A stretch of 64,000 nucleotides of DNA from SIG455 sp045659025 (GCA_045659025.1 JAZOWA010000034.1:66148-130147), one strand, 5' to 3'. Shown: positions 41,520-49,623, numbered from the stretch's first letter. Translations and numbers: made by a program. Notes: generated by a model from the letters alone, not told the origin.

Positions 41520-42791
41520 ATGAAGAATCGGCTTTTGCGGATTGTATCTGTGATTATAATTTTTGCTCTTATGATACCGATGACGGCATGGGCGGAAGCC
41601 CCTGAGATTTCTGCTTCAAACGGCATACTCGTGGATGTGAAAAACTCCATGGTTCTCTATGAGAAGAACAGCACATCAAGGATTCAGCCCTCAGGATTTA
41701 CCAAGATTGTCACCGCCCTTGTAGTGCTTGAAAATTGTGAGACACTGACGGATGTAATCGTGGCATCCCCCGAGACCATAGCATCTTGTGATTTCTCCTT
41801 TGGCAATATGGGTGTTTTGGGTGGCGAGGAAATCGGTGTAAGGGATCTTTTAGAGGGTATGCTCCTCTACGATGCGGCAGAGGCAGCAGAACTTCTTGCA
41901 GGATACACCTTCGGCGATTACGGTAAATTCATTACCACCATGAACGAACTTGCGGTAAAGGCAGGCGCTACGGATACGGCCTTTGTGAATGCGGGCGGAT
42001 ACTATAATGAGAATCAGTATACCACTCTTTCGGATATTGCCAGGATATCGGCATATGCTATGAAGAATCAGACCTTCGCCGAGATTGTGGATAAGGATAT
42101 GGTGGAGATTGCCCCCACTAATAAATACAGAGAGACAAGATACCTCTCCAATACCAACCTCTTCGTTGGCAGAGCCCGTTCCGTTGATTTTTATTCCAAA
42201 CGGGTTCACGGCATCAAGACCGCCAATATGAAGGAGCAGGGATACGGAATAGCTGTTTCCTTTGAAAACAGTAAAGGTAATTTCATAGCAATAGTTTCAG
42301 GTGCAGAAGGTGCCACTTCTGCCCATAAAGATATCAATACTCTTCGTGATTATACCGCCAATGGCTTTGTAAGTGTTATGATAGCGGAGAAGGGTGAGAT
42401 AATAGAGGAAGTCCTTGTTCCCAACGGCAGGACTGATCACGTCCTTCTCAAAACGGCAGATGAACTTTCCGTACGTCTCCCGCTGGGATATGATGAATCC
42501 AAGATTTATAAGATGACTTCCAAGAGTCCCACCATCAAGGCCCCCATCAAACTGGGTCAACCCTTGGGCACCTTAAGCGTATCCTATAACGGGGAGGAAG
42601 CCGGCAGTGTGGATCTGGTGGCATACAGTGATGTCAAGAGTTCTCCTGGCAAGACGGTGCGACTTTTTGTGATATCCGTGTTCACATCACCGTTTTTCTA
42701 CATACCCGTGATTTTGTTTGTAGGTTTATTCATTTATCTTACTGCAAAAGCATATAAGATACAGAAAAAAGGCAAACGACAGAACAAATAA
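41520..42791 (+). CDS. Penicillin-binding-protein-like D,D-carboxypeptidase homologue, catalytic motifs lost
   Basis: Exported protein (423 aa) with the fold of DacF/PBP5-type D-alanyl-D-alanine carboxypeptidases (S11). A signal peptide (MKNRLLRIVSVIIIFALMI) and a C-terminal transmembrane helix followed by KIQKKGKRQNK are present. All three active-site motifs are changed. SxxK is PSGFTK, with Gly59 in place of the serine before Lys62. SxN is YDAAEAAE (118-120), lacking Ser and Asn. KTG is KTA (233-235). Surrounding sequence is well conserved, and the frame is intact. It is therefore probably a pseudoenzyme with a binding or regulatory role in the wall. Confidence 0.85.
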   Translation: MKNRLLRIVSVIIIFALMIPMTAWAEAPEISASNGILVDVKNSMVLYEKNSTSRIQPSGFTKIVTALVVLENCETLTDVIVASPETIASCDFSFGNMGVLGGEEIGVRDLLEGMLLYDAAEAAELLAGYTFGDYGKFITTMNELAVKAGATDTAFVNAGGYYNENQYTTLSDIARISAYAMKNQTFAEIVDKDMVEIAPTNKYRETRYLSNTNLFVGRARSVDFYSKRVHGIKTANMKEQGYGIAVSFENSKGNFIAIVSGAEGATSAHKDINTLRDYTANGFVSVMIAEKGEIIEEVLVPNGRTDHVLLKTADELSVRLPLGYDESKIYKMTSKSPTIKAPIKLGQPLGTLSVSYNGEEAGSVDLVAYSDVKSSPGKTVRLFVISVFTSPFFYIPVILFVGLFIYLTAKAYKIQKKGKRQNK

Positions 42792-42797
42792 TAAATA

Positions 42798-42826
42798 TTG
42801 ACAATAAAAACATTTTATTATATACT
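42798..42826 (+). promoter_or_regulatory. Promoter of acpP
   Basis: TTGACA (42798-42803), 17 bp, TATACT (42821-42826), 42 bp before the ATG. Confidence 0.88.
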
Positions 42827-42868
42827 CTATGTGGTAGTAATTATTAACAATACAGGGAGGTTATTCCA

Positions 42869-43099
42869 ATGATATTCGAAAAGATTAAAAGCATCATTAC
42901 AGAGCAGATAAATGTTGATGAAGATGAAATCACCCTTGACACTTCTTTTATAGACGGTCTCGGTGCAGACTCACTTGATTTGGTAGAGCTTATGATTGCT
43001 CTTGAGGAAGAGTTTGATATTATGATCCCCGAGGAGGACATCGAAAAGATCGTCACCGTGGGTGATGCAGTAGATTTTATCGAAGCACATTCCAACTAA
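42869..43099 (+). CDS. acpP: Acyl carrier protein
   Basis: Carries growing acyl chains in fatty-acid synthesis (76 aa). It is acidic and helical, with the phosphopantetheine attachment serine S35 in GADSLDLVELMIALEEEF. AGGGAGGT precedes the ATG. It has its own promoter and lies upstream of rnc, the common acpP-rnc order (plsX and fab genes are absent here). Confidence 0.96.
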   Translation: MIFEKIKSIITEQINVDEDEITLDTSFIDGLGADSLDLVELMIALEEEFDIMIPEEDIEKIVTVGDAVDFIEAHSN

Positions 43100-43121
43100 T
43101 AAATTTCACCCTCGTTTATCT

Positions 43122-43152
43122 TCACCCCCGTTCATCGGGGGTATTATTTTAT
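43122..43152 (+). terminator. Hairpin between acpP and rnc
   Basis: ACCCCCG and CGGGGGT (43124-43142) form a perfect 7-bp stem with a 5-nt loop, followed by ATTATTTTATT. It likely terminates part of the acpP transcripts. Confidence 0.7.
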
Positions 43153-43165
43153 TGGTGGTGATATT

Positions 43166-43861
43166 ATGAGTGAAAACCGCAGTATGGCTGAGCTGGAAGC
43201 GAGAATAGGCCACACCTTTGCAGATGGCAGTATCCTCAAGGTGGCTCTTACGCATCGCTCTTTTCTCAATGAGTCAAAGGGCAAGGCAAAGTCAAGCTAT
43301 GAGCGTCTGGAGTTTTTGGGAGATGCGATTTTAGAGTCGGCGGTGTCTGACTATCTTTACAGACACTACCCGGATATTGACGAAGGTAAGATGAGCAAGA
43401 TAAGATCCACTGTCGTGTGTGAGGAAGGGCTTTTTGCTCTGGCACAGAAGCTGGGTCTGGGTGAGTTCATATATATGTCCCGAGGGGAAGCACTCTCCGG
43501 TGGCAGAAGCAAAGCGTCCATCTTGGCAGATGTTATCGAGGCGATAATTGCCGCAGTATATTTAGATAGTGGTTTTGATACGGCATATAAATTTATCCTC
43601 ACTCATTTTGAGGAGGCAATCGCATTTGCCGTGGGCAATTTCTCGGGCGGCGACTATAAGAGCCGTCTCCACGAGCATGCCGCCATAAATGGTGACAGAG
43701 TGTCCTACGAGGTGATAGGTGAGGATGGCCCCGAACACGAAAAGGTGTTCACCGTAGCCCTTTTGTATAATGGCACACGTCAGGTGGTAGCCGAGGGCAT
43801 GGGCAAGAAAAAGGCAGAGCAACAAGCGGCTATGCTTATGCTCCAAAAGTTAGGCAAATGA
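43166..43861 (+). CDS. rnc: Ribonuclease III
   Basis: Double-strand-specific endonuclease (231 aa) for rRNA maturation. The catalytic signature is ERLEFLGDAILESAVSDYLY near residues 47-66, and the second metal-binding segment is ASILADVIEAIIAAVYLDSG. A C-terminal double-stranded RNA-binding domain runs from DYKSRLHEHAAING to the end (GKKKAEQQAAMLML). Length is normal. GGTGGTGATA precedes the ATG. Confidence 0.96.
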   Translation: MSENRSMAELEARIGHTFADGSILKVALTHRSFLNESKGKAKSSYERLEFLGDAILESAVSDYLYRHYPDIDEGKMSKIRSTVVCEEGLFALAQKLGLGEFIYMSRGEALSGGRSKASILADVIEAIIAAVYLDSGFDTAYKFILTHFEEAIAFAVGNFSGGDYKSRLHEHAAINGDRVSYEVIGEDGPEHEKVFTVALLYNGTRQVVAEGMGKKKAEQQAAMLMLQKLGK

Positions 43862-43874
43862 AATAATACAAATA

Positions 43875-43909
43875 AAAAAGTTGCAGAGATCTGATCTCTG
43901 CAACTTTTT
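43875..43909. terminator. Bidirectional terminator between rnc and the Cys-Asp repeat gene
   Basis: AAAAAGTTGCAGAGA and TCTCTGCAACTTTTT form a perfect 15-bp stem around TCTGA, with A and T runs on both sides. Confidence 0.93.
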
Positions 43910-43942
43910 GTTTGCAATAAATATTGTTGTGAGTAAATACGA

Positions 43943-44368
43943 TTATTCTTCGCAATCGCAGTCGCACTCAAAGTCGAGTTCGATAGGCTCTTTGCAGTTG
44001 GGGCAAATAAGCTCGTCCTCGTCGAAGCAATCCTCGTCAAAGCAGATTGTCTCGCCACACTTGGGGCAATCGATCTCGTATTCAAATTCTTCGCAATCAC
44101 AATCGCAGTCGCAATCACAATCGCAATCACAATCGCAGTCACACTCGTCAATCAAAACGTCTTCTACTGCTTCAAGGTCTTCGTCGATAAGCTCAACTCT
44201 CTCGCACAAATCGTCCTGATAATCGTAGAGGTCGTCAATGGCCTCGTTGATTTCCTCAAGCACTTCGCCGATAGCATCAAAAAGTTTGCCTTCCTTGGAG
44301 TCTTTGTCAAAACCAAGACCATCCATAAGTCCCTGAAGGTAAGAAAGCTTAGCAGTAATGTTTTCCAT
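43943..44368 (-). CDS. Acidic Cys-Asp repeat protein with zinc ribbon (CD1247 N-terminal domain-like)
   Basis: Cytoplasmic acidic protein (141 aa). Residues 1-75 form a helical domain (SYLQGLMDGLGFDKDSKEGK, LFDAIGEVLEEI) resembling the clostridial family named after CD1247 of C. difficile. Residues 76-92 are a strict alternation of Cys and Asp with nine cysteines. A zinc ribbon follows (CPKC at 101-104, CPNC at 122-125), and the C-terminus has another CDCDC. Sixteen or more cysteines in 141 residues indicate metal binding. GAGGAG precedes the ATG. It lies 53 bp downstream of efp and probably shares its transcript. Function is unknown. Confidence 0.8.
   Translation of the reverse strand: MENITAKLSYLQGLMDGLGFDKDSKEGKLFDAIGEVLEEINEAIDDLYDYQDDLCERVELIDEDLEAVEDVLIDECDCDCDCDCDCDCDCDCEEFEYEIDCPKCGETICFDEDCFDEDELICPNCKEPIELDFECDCDCEE
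44093..44143 (-). repeat. In-frame hexanucleotide-like repeat encoding (Cys-Asp)n
   Basis: Eight tandem units of TGYGAY (on the minus strand) encode Cys-Asp, ending in a ninth Cys. Synonymous codon changes (TGC/TGT, GAC/GAT) break perfect identity between units, which argues for selection on the protein. Confidence 0.8.
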
Positions 44369-44421
44369 TAAAAAACACTCCTCTCGTATTGATATTGATA
44401 TTGTTTATTGTAGAGTTAAAA

Positions 44422-44979
44422 TTATACTCTTTCCATGTATTCACCGGTTCTTGTGTCAACGCGGATCATCTCGCCCTGATCAATGAAGAGGGGAACGTTG
44501 ATTGTAACACCGGTTTCCAAAGTAGCGGGTTTAACAGCACCGGTAGATGTATCACCTTTGAAACCGGGCTCAGTTGCGGTAACTTCGAGCTCAACGAATG
44601 TGGGAGGCTCGATACCGAATACGCTGCCTTTGTAGGAAAGCACTTTAACAACCATATTCTCTTTAACGAACTTAAGAGAATCTCCGAGCTGCTCGTTAGA
44701 AAGGGGCATCTGCTCGTAGGTCTCTGTATCCATGAAGTAGAAGAGATCGCCATCGCTGTAGAGATACTCATAATCGCGTCTGTCGATGTGTGCCTTGGGC
44801 ATCTTCTCGGTAGGACGGAAGGTTCTCTCAACAACAGCACCTGTTATAACATTTTTAAGTTTTGTTCTTACGAAAGCGGCACCTTTACCGGGCTTAACGT
44901 GCTGGAATTCCACGATCTGGAATACGTTGCCCTCTAATTCAAATGTAATGCCATTTCTAAATTCGCCGGCAGAAATCAT
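44422..44979 (-). CDS. efp: Elongation factor P
   Basis: Relieves ribosome stalling at polyproline (185 aa). Three beta-barrel domains are complete. The modified lysine is K32 in HVKPGKGAAF, the position carrying 5-aminopentanol in Bacillus. ATG at 44979 (MISAGEFRNGITF) has GGAGGT at proper spacing; the ATG at 44985 abuts the site and is rejected. It has its own promoter just downstream of pepQ; pepQ-efp is a common Firmicute pair. Confidence 0.96.
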   Translation of the reverse strand: MISAGEFRNGITFELEGNVFQIVEFQHVKPGKGAAFVRTKLKNVITGAVVERTFRPTEKMPKAHIDRRDYEYLYSDGDLFYFMDTETYEQMPLSNEQLGDSLKFVKENMVVKVLSYKGSVFGIEPPTFVELEVTATEPGFKGDTSTGAVKPATLETGVTINVPLFIDQGEMIRVDTRTGEYMERV

Positions 44980-45011
44980 AGCCATACCTCCAAAAATTGT
45001 ATATTACAAAT

Positions 45012-45040
45012 ATTATACATTAAAAAATTTGTCATTTCAA
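45012..45040 (-). promoter_or_regulatory. Promoter of efp
   Basis: On the minus strand TTGAAA (45035-45040), 17 bp, TATAAT (45012-45017), between pepQ and efp. Confidence 0.8.
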
Positions 45041-45048
45041 CCCTTTTT

Positions 45049-46089
45049 TCAAATAATTATCAATTCCTTCGGGGGTGTGCAAAGGTTGTCGAATCCGTTT
45101 TCGGTGATTACGATAAGGTCTTCTATTCTCACACCGCATTTTCCGGGAATATACACACCGGGCTCAACCGTGAGTACAAACCCCACTTCTGCGGGGATGT
45201 CATAACCGCTTGCAAATCCGGGTTCCTCGTGTACTTCAAGGCCTACTCCGTGGCCGAGGTTGTGTCCGTAAAGTCCGGGATATACAGAGTCAATCACGTT
45301 GAAGGAATGCTTGTGCACCGCCGCACAGTTAACACCGGGTTTAATCATATCAAGACACTCAAGCTGTGCTTTGAGTACGGTGTTGTATGCCTTTCTAGAC
45401 TCCTCGTCAACGTTGCCGACACCTACAGTTCTTGTCATATCGCTGCAATATCCGTCAACCTTGCATCCGTAGTCCATTACGATAAGGTCACCGTCTGCCA
45501 CCACTTTGTCACCGGGAGTGGCGTGGGGAAGACTGCCGTGAGCACCCGTTGCCACAATGGTGTCAAAGGAGATCTTATCAGCACCGTGGGTCACCATATA
45601 ATGCTCAAGTTCCCTTGCAATTTCTCTCTCGGTCATGCCGATTTTAATATATTTGATAATGTGGAAGAAAGCATCGTTTGCGATACTTGCAGCTTTCCTT
45701 ATGCTCTCAATTTCCTCGGGGGTTTTGTATCTTCTGATTTTAGATATTGCACCACCGATGGGAGTGAGCTTTTTGCAGAATTTTTCGTATCTCAAATATC
45801 CCTTGTAGGATATGGTACGATCCTCAAAAGCAACATTTTCAAACTGTTCCATATACTCGCCGAATTTGAAATTCTTTGAGTTTATAACCTCAAATTCCTT
45901 TGCCTGCTCGCCTGCCTGCTCGATGTATCTGAAATCCGTTACGATGAGGCGTCTGTCCTTGGATATTATGAGGTAACCCGCAGAGCCGGTGAAACCGCTC
46001 AGATACCTCACGTTTGCTCTGTCGGATACAAGACCGCAATCGCAACCGAGCTCGTCTAATACCTTGATGTATTCGTTTATCTTGTTCAC
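45049..46089 (-). CDS. pepQ: Xaa-Pro dipeptidase/aminopeptidase, M24 family
   Basis: Cytosolic metallopeptidase (346 aa) that cleaves at proline. A creatinase-like N-terminal domain precedes the pita-bread catalytic domain with the metal ligands Asp (VMDYGCKVDGYCSDMTRTV, two Asp), His (GHNLGHGVGLEVHEEP), Glu (TVEPGVYI) and Glu (GVRIEDLIVI). GTG at 46089 overlaps the nth stop (GTGA), which indicates coupling. Aminopeptidase P and prolidase substrates cannot be separated by sequence alone, so the symbol is by analogy. Confidence 0.9.
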   Translation of the reverse strand: MNKINEYIKVLDELGCDCGLVSDRANVRYLSGFTGSAGYLIISKDRRLIVTDFRYIEQAGEQAKEFEVINSKNFKFGEYMEQFENVAFEDRTISYKGYLRYEKFCKKLTPIGGAISKIRRYKTPEEIESIRKAASIANDAFFHIIKYIKIGMTEREIARELEHYMVTHGADKISFDTIVATGAHGSLPHATPGDKVVADGDLIVMDYGCKVDGYCSDMTRTVGVGNVDEESRKAYNTVLKAQLECLDMIKPGVNCAAVHKHSFNVIDSVYPGLYGHNLGHGVGLEVHEEPGFASGYDIPAEVGFVLTVEPGVYIPGKCGVRIEDLIVITENGFDNLCTPPKELIII

Positions 46090-46727
46090 TTTTTAACCAC
46101 TCCTTTGAAGTATTTGCATAAATGTGAAATCCCACACCCGTCGCACATCGGCTTGCGTGCGTTGCACACTGCTCTGCCGTGGTGTACCAGTTGATGACAG
46201 AATCTTGACTGGTAATCGGGGGGAATAATTTTGATGAGGTCGTATTCTATCTTTACGGGGTCTTTGTTGGTGGTAAGTCCTATCCTGTTTGAAAGTCGTA
46301 TGGCGTGGGTGTCCACCACCACGGCGGGTTTGCCGTATACGTCTCCAAGTATCAGGTTGGCAGTCTTTCTGCCTACTCCTGCAAGTGCGGTGAGGTCCTC
46401 CATAGTGTCTGGCACCTTCCCGCCGAATTTTTCCACAATATCTTTTGAGGATGCGATTATATTTTTCGCCTTTGTCCTGTAGAATCCGCAAGGGCGTATA
46501 ATCCCTGCCAATTCCTCCTCATCCGCTGTGGCAAAAGCCTCGGGCGAGGTGTATCTTGCAAACAGGTCTTTCGTCACTATGTTGACCCTTGCATCAGTGC
46601 ATTGGGCAGACAGTTGCACCGCCACTAAAAGCTCGTGGGGTGTGGTAAAATCCAAAGAACACTCCGCATCGGGATACAAAGAATCAAATACAGCCCTTAT
46701 GGCAACAATTTTTTCTTTTTTATTCAT
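46086..46727 (-). CDS. nth: Endonuclease III
   Basis: Glycosylase/AP lyase for oxidised pyrimidines (213 aa). The helix-hairpin-helix is LTALAGVGRKTANLI with the catalytic lysine, and the catalytic aspartate is in VVVDTHAIRLSNR. The 4Fe-4S cluster motif C-x6-C-x2-C-x5-C is complete at the C-terminus (CNARKPMC, GCGISHLC). Start MNKKEKIVAIRAVF follows GGTGATAG; a longer frame to 46823 lacks support and overlaps the divergent promoter. Confidence 0.95.
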   Translation of the reverse strand: MNKKEKIVAIRAVFDSLYPDAECSLDFTTPHELLVAVQLSAQCTDARVNIVTKDLFARYTSPEAFATADEEELAGIIRPCGFYRTKAKNIIASSKDIVEKFGGKVPDTMEDLTALAGVGRKTANLILGDVYGKPAVVVDTHAIRLSNRIGLTTNKDPVKIEYDLIKIIPPDYQSRFCHQLVHHGRAVCNARKPMCDGCGISHLCKYFKGVVKK

Positions 46728-46772
46728 TCTATCACCAATAAGGATTATACCATAAAATATTGTAAAATTCAA

Positions 46773-46801
46773 TTGATTTTTACTTATTGCGGTGATATAA
46801 T
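46773..46801 (+). promoter_or_regulatory. Promoter of the SGNH hydrolase gene
   Basis: TTGATT (46773-46778), 17 bp, TATAAT (46796-46801), 37 bp before the ATG, divergent to nth. Confidence 0.75.
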
Positions 46802-46837
46802 AAAAACAACAAAAAAATTCCAAGGAGATGTTTCGTA

Positions 46838-47488
46838 ATGAAAATACTTTTTATGGGCGATTCTGTTACTGATGCAGGCCGTGTAAGGGAGAATCCCACT
46901 TCTGTCGGTTCAGGTTATGCCATGATGGTTAAGGGCCATATTGATATGGAGTTCCCCGGCAGACACGAATTTATCAACAAGGGTATCGCAGGCAACAGAA
47001 TAGTTGATATTTATGCCCGTATGAAGAGAGATATTATGAATATCGCACCCGATATGATGAGTATATACGTGGGCATCAATGATGCGTACTATGATTTCCA
47101 GGCATCAAATAACGGTGTATCCCCCGAGAAGTTCTATATGATCTATGATATGATGCTCGAGGAGATTTACGAGACATACCCAGATATGAAGATTATGATT
47201 ATCGAGCCTTATGTGGTAAGATGTGCAGAGACAGAAGAGTGCTATGATGAGCTTATCGTAGAGGTTAAGAAAAGAGCCGATATGGCAAAGAAGATTGCCG
47301 AGAAGTACAATCTTCCCTACATACCCTTGCAGGAAGGCTTTGACGAGCTTGCAAAGCTCACTTCTCCCTATCATGTGACCCGTGATGGTGTTCATCCTAC
47401 ACCTATGGGACACGAGTATATCAAGAGACAGTGGCTTAAAGGTTTCGAGATGCTCGGTTTCGAGGCATATAACAGAGAGAGTAAGTAA
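46838..47488 (+). CDS. SGNH/GDSL-family hydrolase
   Basis: Esterase-like enzyme (216 aa) without a signal peptide, so cytoplasmic. The catalytic blocks are all present: GDSVTDAG (Ser9), GIAGNRI (Gly), YVGINDAYYD (Asn) and DGVHPTPMGH (Asp and His). It may be a carbohydrate or lysophospholipid esterase; the substrate is not predictable. AAGGAGATG precedes the ATG. ruvX follows after 2 bp, so they are co-transcribed. Confidence 0.9.
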   Translation: MKILFMGDSVTDAGRVRENPTSVGSGYAMMVKGHIDMEFPGRHEFINKGIAGNRIVDIYARMKRDIMNIAPDMMSIYVGINDAYYDFQASNNGVSPEKFYMIYDMMLEEIYETYPDMKIMIIEPYVVRCAETEECYDELIVEVKKRADMAKKIAEKYNLPYIPLQEGFDELAKLTSPYHVTRDGVHPTPMGHEYIKRQWLKGFEMLGFEAYNRESK

Positions 47489-47490
47489 TT

Positions 47491-47904
47491 ATGCGTATAA
47501 TCGGTATAGATTACGGTGATGCCCGTGTAGGTGTGGCGGTGAGTGACCCCCTCGGCATTACGGCGCAGGGTCTGGAAACCGTACCCAACAGAGTTTACGA
47601 CAAAATGTTTGCCAGGGTATGTGATATAATAAGGTCCTACAATGCAGATAAGATAGTGATAGGCCTTCCCCGTAATATGAACGGAACGGAGGGGGAGAGG
47701 AGCGCCCTGAGCCGCGAATTTGCCGCTCAGCTTGGTGAGGTTTTCCCCGATGCACCTATTGTGCTCTGGGATGAACGACTCTCTACCGTGCAGGCCCACG
47801 GCATACTCAATGAGACCAACACCCGTGGCAAAGCCCGCAAGAACGTGGTGGACACGGTGGCGGCATCAATAATTCTGCAAAGTTATTTAGACAGTGTGAA
47901 ATAA
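47491..47904 (+). CDS. ruvX: Putative pre-16S rRNA nuclease / Holliday junction resolvase YqgF (RuvX)
   Basis: RNase H-fold nuclease (137 aa) involved in 16S rRNA 5' processing or recombination. Motifs: IIGIDYGDARVGVAVSDPLG at the N-terminus, IVIGLPRNMNGTEGER, IVLWDERLSTVQAH with the acidic active-site residues, and VVDTVAASIILQSYLD. Length is typical. It precedes a DUF1292 gene, the conserved ruvX-yrzB order of Firmicutes (alaS and yrzL are absent). Confidence 0.93.
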   Translation: MRIIGIDYGDARVGVAVSDPLGITAQGLETVPNRVYDKMFARVCDIIRSYNADKIVIGLPRNMNGTEGERSALSREFAAQLGEVFPDAPIVLWDERLSTVQAHGILNETNTRGKARKNVVDTVAASIILQSYLDSVK

Positions 47905-47924
47905 TGTGTAAAGGAGATCATATA

Positions 47925-48215
47925 ATGAGTAATGAATTTGAAAGCAATGTATTGACATTTCAGGATGAGGACGGCAACGATGTGGAGCTCGAGATAATCG
48001 ATGCATTCGAGATCAGCGAGACACAGTACGTAGCCCTTGTTCCTGTTGAAGAACCTGCAGAGGATCAGGAGGAAGAGGTTTTCATCATGCGTATAGAAGA
48101 GGATGAAAACGGTGAGGACATACTCATTCAGGTAACAGACGATGAAGAGCTCGAGACCGCCTTTGAGACTTTCAAAGAGAGAATGGCAGACGAGTTTGAC
48201 ATAATTGACGAATAA
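47925..48215 (+). CDS. DUF1292 (YrzB-like) protein
   Basis: Small, very acidic protein (96 aa) of the DUF1292/YrzB family, located directly after ruvX as in other Firmicutes. Motifs are TFQDEDGNDVELEIIDAFEI, YVALVPVEE and FIMRIEEDENGEDILIQV. Start MSNEFESNVLTF follows AAAGGAGAT. Function unknown. An ACATACCCAA/TTGGTATGT hairpin (48238-48261) follows, without a T-run. Confidence 0.92.
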   Translation: MSNEFESNVLTFQDEDGNDVELEIIDAFEISETQYVALVPVEEPAEDQEEEVFIMRIEEDENGEDILIQVTDDEELETAFETFKERMADEFDIIDE

Positions 48216-48275
48216 AGGCAGAATTACCATTAAATCAACATACCCAACGGAATTGGTATGTGATAAAATAACTAT

Positions 48276-48476
48276 GTGAATGTCCCTGCTGTGTGCGTGA
48301 TAGTGAGTAAGAATATTTCAACTAACAACTTTTATAAGGAATTCCTGACTCGTGTCTGTGGCTGTAAACCATGACGGGCTATGCCTGTAACAAGGGAACG
48401 TAAAGCAGACAGGCGGAAATCCACCTGTAATCACAGGTTAGAAATAACGCTCATACACGGCATGGTGGGGGTATAT
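48276..48476 (+). ncRNA. ssrS: Probable 6S RNA
   Basis: The 275-bp gap before tcdA contains no ORF but can form a long, mostly double-stranded rod of about 200 nt. The ends pair: TGCTGTGTG (48286-48294) with CATACACGGCA (48452-48462) and CCC with GGGG. A large central bubble and internal hairpins such as ACCTGTAATCACAGGT near 48423 follow the 6S plan of mimicking an open promoter. In Bacillus the 6S-1 gene lies beside yrvM, the tcdA orthologue, which matches this location. Exact ends are uncertain. Confidence 0.65.
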
Positions 48477-48490
48477 TATTTGGAGACGAT

Positions 48491-49207
48491 ATGGGAGACA
48501 GAGCATTTTTCAGGACATCCCTTGTAATCGGAGAAGACAGTATCACCACACTTTCGGGTAAGAAGGTGTGGGTTTTCGGCTGTGGCGGAGTAGGCGGATA
48601 CGTGGCAGAGGCCCTTGCGAGAGCTGGGGTAGGCCATATTTGTGCCGTTGATATGGACGTGGTGGATATCACCAATATCAACCGCCAATGTATAGCCCTT
48701 CACTCTACTGTGGGCAGGGCAAAGACCGAGGTACTCAAAGAAAGATGCTTGGACATCAACCCTCACCTCGACTTTGTGGGTATATCCCGGAAATTCTCTG
48801 CCGATACGGAGGCGGAATTTGATTTTTCCGATGCAGATTACATAGTGGATGCAATCGATATGGTTTCTTCCAAGATACGCCTTATTGAACTTGCTAAGGA
48901 AAGGGACATCCCCATAATCTCTTCCATGGGTACGGGCAATAAGACCGACCCCACTCGCCTTGAAGTGTCGGATATTTACTCCACCGGGGGCGACCCCTTG
49001 GCGAGAGTAATGCGCCGTGAACTCAAAAAGAGGGGCATCACCTCTCTTAAGACCGTCTACTCACCCCAAAAGAGTGTGGAGCAGACGTACACAGAAGAAG
49101 GCGCCACCCGCCCCGTCACCGCATCAGTGCCCTGGGTACCGCCCGTGGCAGGATTCATAATTGCGGGTGAGGTTGTGATGGACCTCTGTAATCTTGAGCA
49201 TGAATAA
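48491..49207 (+). CDS. tcdA: tRNA threonylcarbamoyladenosine dehydratase TcdA
   Basis: E1-like enzyme (238 aa) that cyclises t6A37 to ct6A in ANN-decoding tRNAs. The ATP-binding motif is GCGGVGGYVAEALARAGVGH, followed by VDMDVVDITNINRQ and DAIDMVSSK. The C-terminal ATRPVTASVPWVPPVAGFII is typical of YgdL/TcdA rather than ThiF or MoeB. TGGAGA precedes the ATG. It follows the probable 6S RNA. Confidence 0.94.
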   Translation: MGDRAFFRTSLVIGEDSITTLSGKKVWVFGCGGVGGYVAEALARAGVGHICAVDMDVVDITNINRQCIALHSTVGRAKTEVLKERCLDINPHLDFVGISRKFSADTEAEFDFSDADYIVDAIDMVSSKIRLIELAKERDIPIISSMGTGNKTDPTRLEVSDIYSTGGDPLARVMRRELKKRGITSLKTVYSPQKSVEQTYTEEGATRPVTASVPWVPPVAGFIIAGEVVMDLCNLEHE

Positions 49208-49257
49208 ATTTTTCTCCCTCTTCGGATATTAATAAAAAATATCCACGGAGTGAGAAT

Positions 49258-49623
49258 ATGAAAGATAAAAGCAAAATATTAAAATACGCCATAGTGGGAA
49301 GCGTGGTAGGGGTCTTGAACGGGCTTTTCGGCTCGGGAGGAGGCACGGTTGCCGTTCCCTTTATGGAGAAACTTTTAGGTGTAGAGGCTCACAAGGCCCA
49401 CGCCACTGCCATAGCCATAATACTGCCTCTCACCCTGATAAGTGCAGGGCTTTATATCTATAAAGGATTCTTCGACTTCACCCTGTCGTGGCAGACCTCT
49501 TTGGGCGGTGTGGCAGGAGGCCTTATCGGAGCATATCTTTTGAAGAGGATTCCATCCCGATGGCTTAAAAAGATATTTGGTATATTTATAATGATATCCG
49601 CAGTAAGGATGGTGATGAAATGA
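49258..49623 (+). CDS. TauE/SafE-family membrane protein, half-size (first of pair)
   Basis: Membrane protein of 121 aa with about four helices. It corresponds to one of the two repeats in full-length TauE/SafE sulfite/anion exporters (about 250 aa). The signature GVLNGLFGSGGGTVAVPFM and KAHATAIAIILPL are conserved. Its stop overlaps the next gene by 4 bp (ATGA), and that gene encodes the second half-type protein. The two probably form a heterodimeric transporter. Substrate unknown. Confidence 0.88.
   Translation: MKDKSKILKYAIVGSVVGVLNGLFGSGGGTVAVPFMEKLLGVEAHKAHATAIAIILPLTLISAGLYIYKGFFDFTLSWQTSLGGVAGGLIGAYLLKRIPSRWLKKIFGIFIMISAVRMVMK

Noticed and set aside
44085..44150. CRISPR array or non-coding microsatellite
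   Set aside because: The six-base units lack spacers and lie in frame within a protein gene with synonymous variation.
48262..48480. Cobalamin or other riboswitch before tcdA
   Set aside because: No B12-box-like or other riboswitch core was seen, the downstream gene is a tRNA-modification enzyme, and end pairing fits 6S RNA better.
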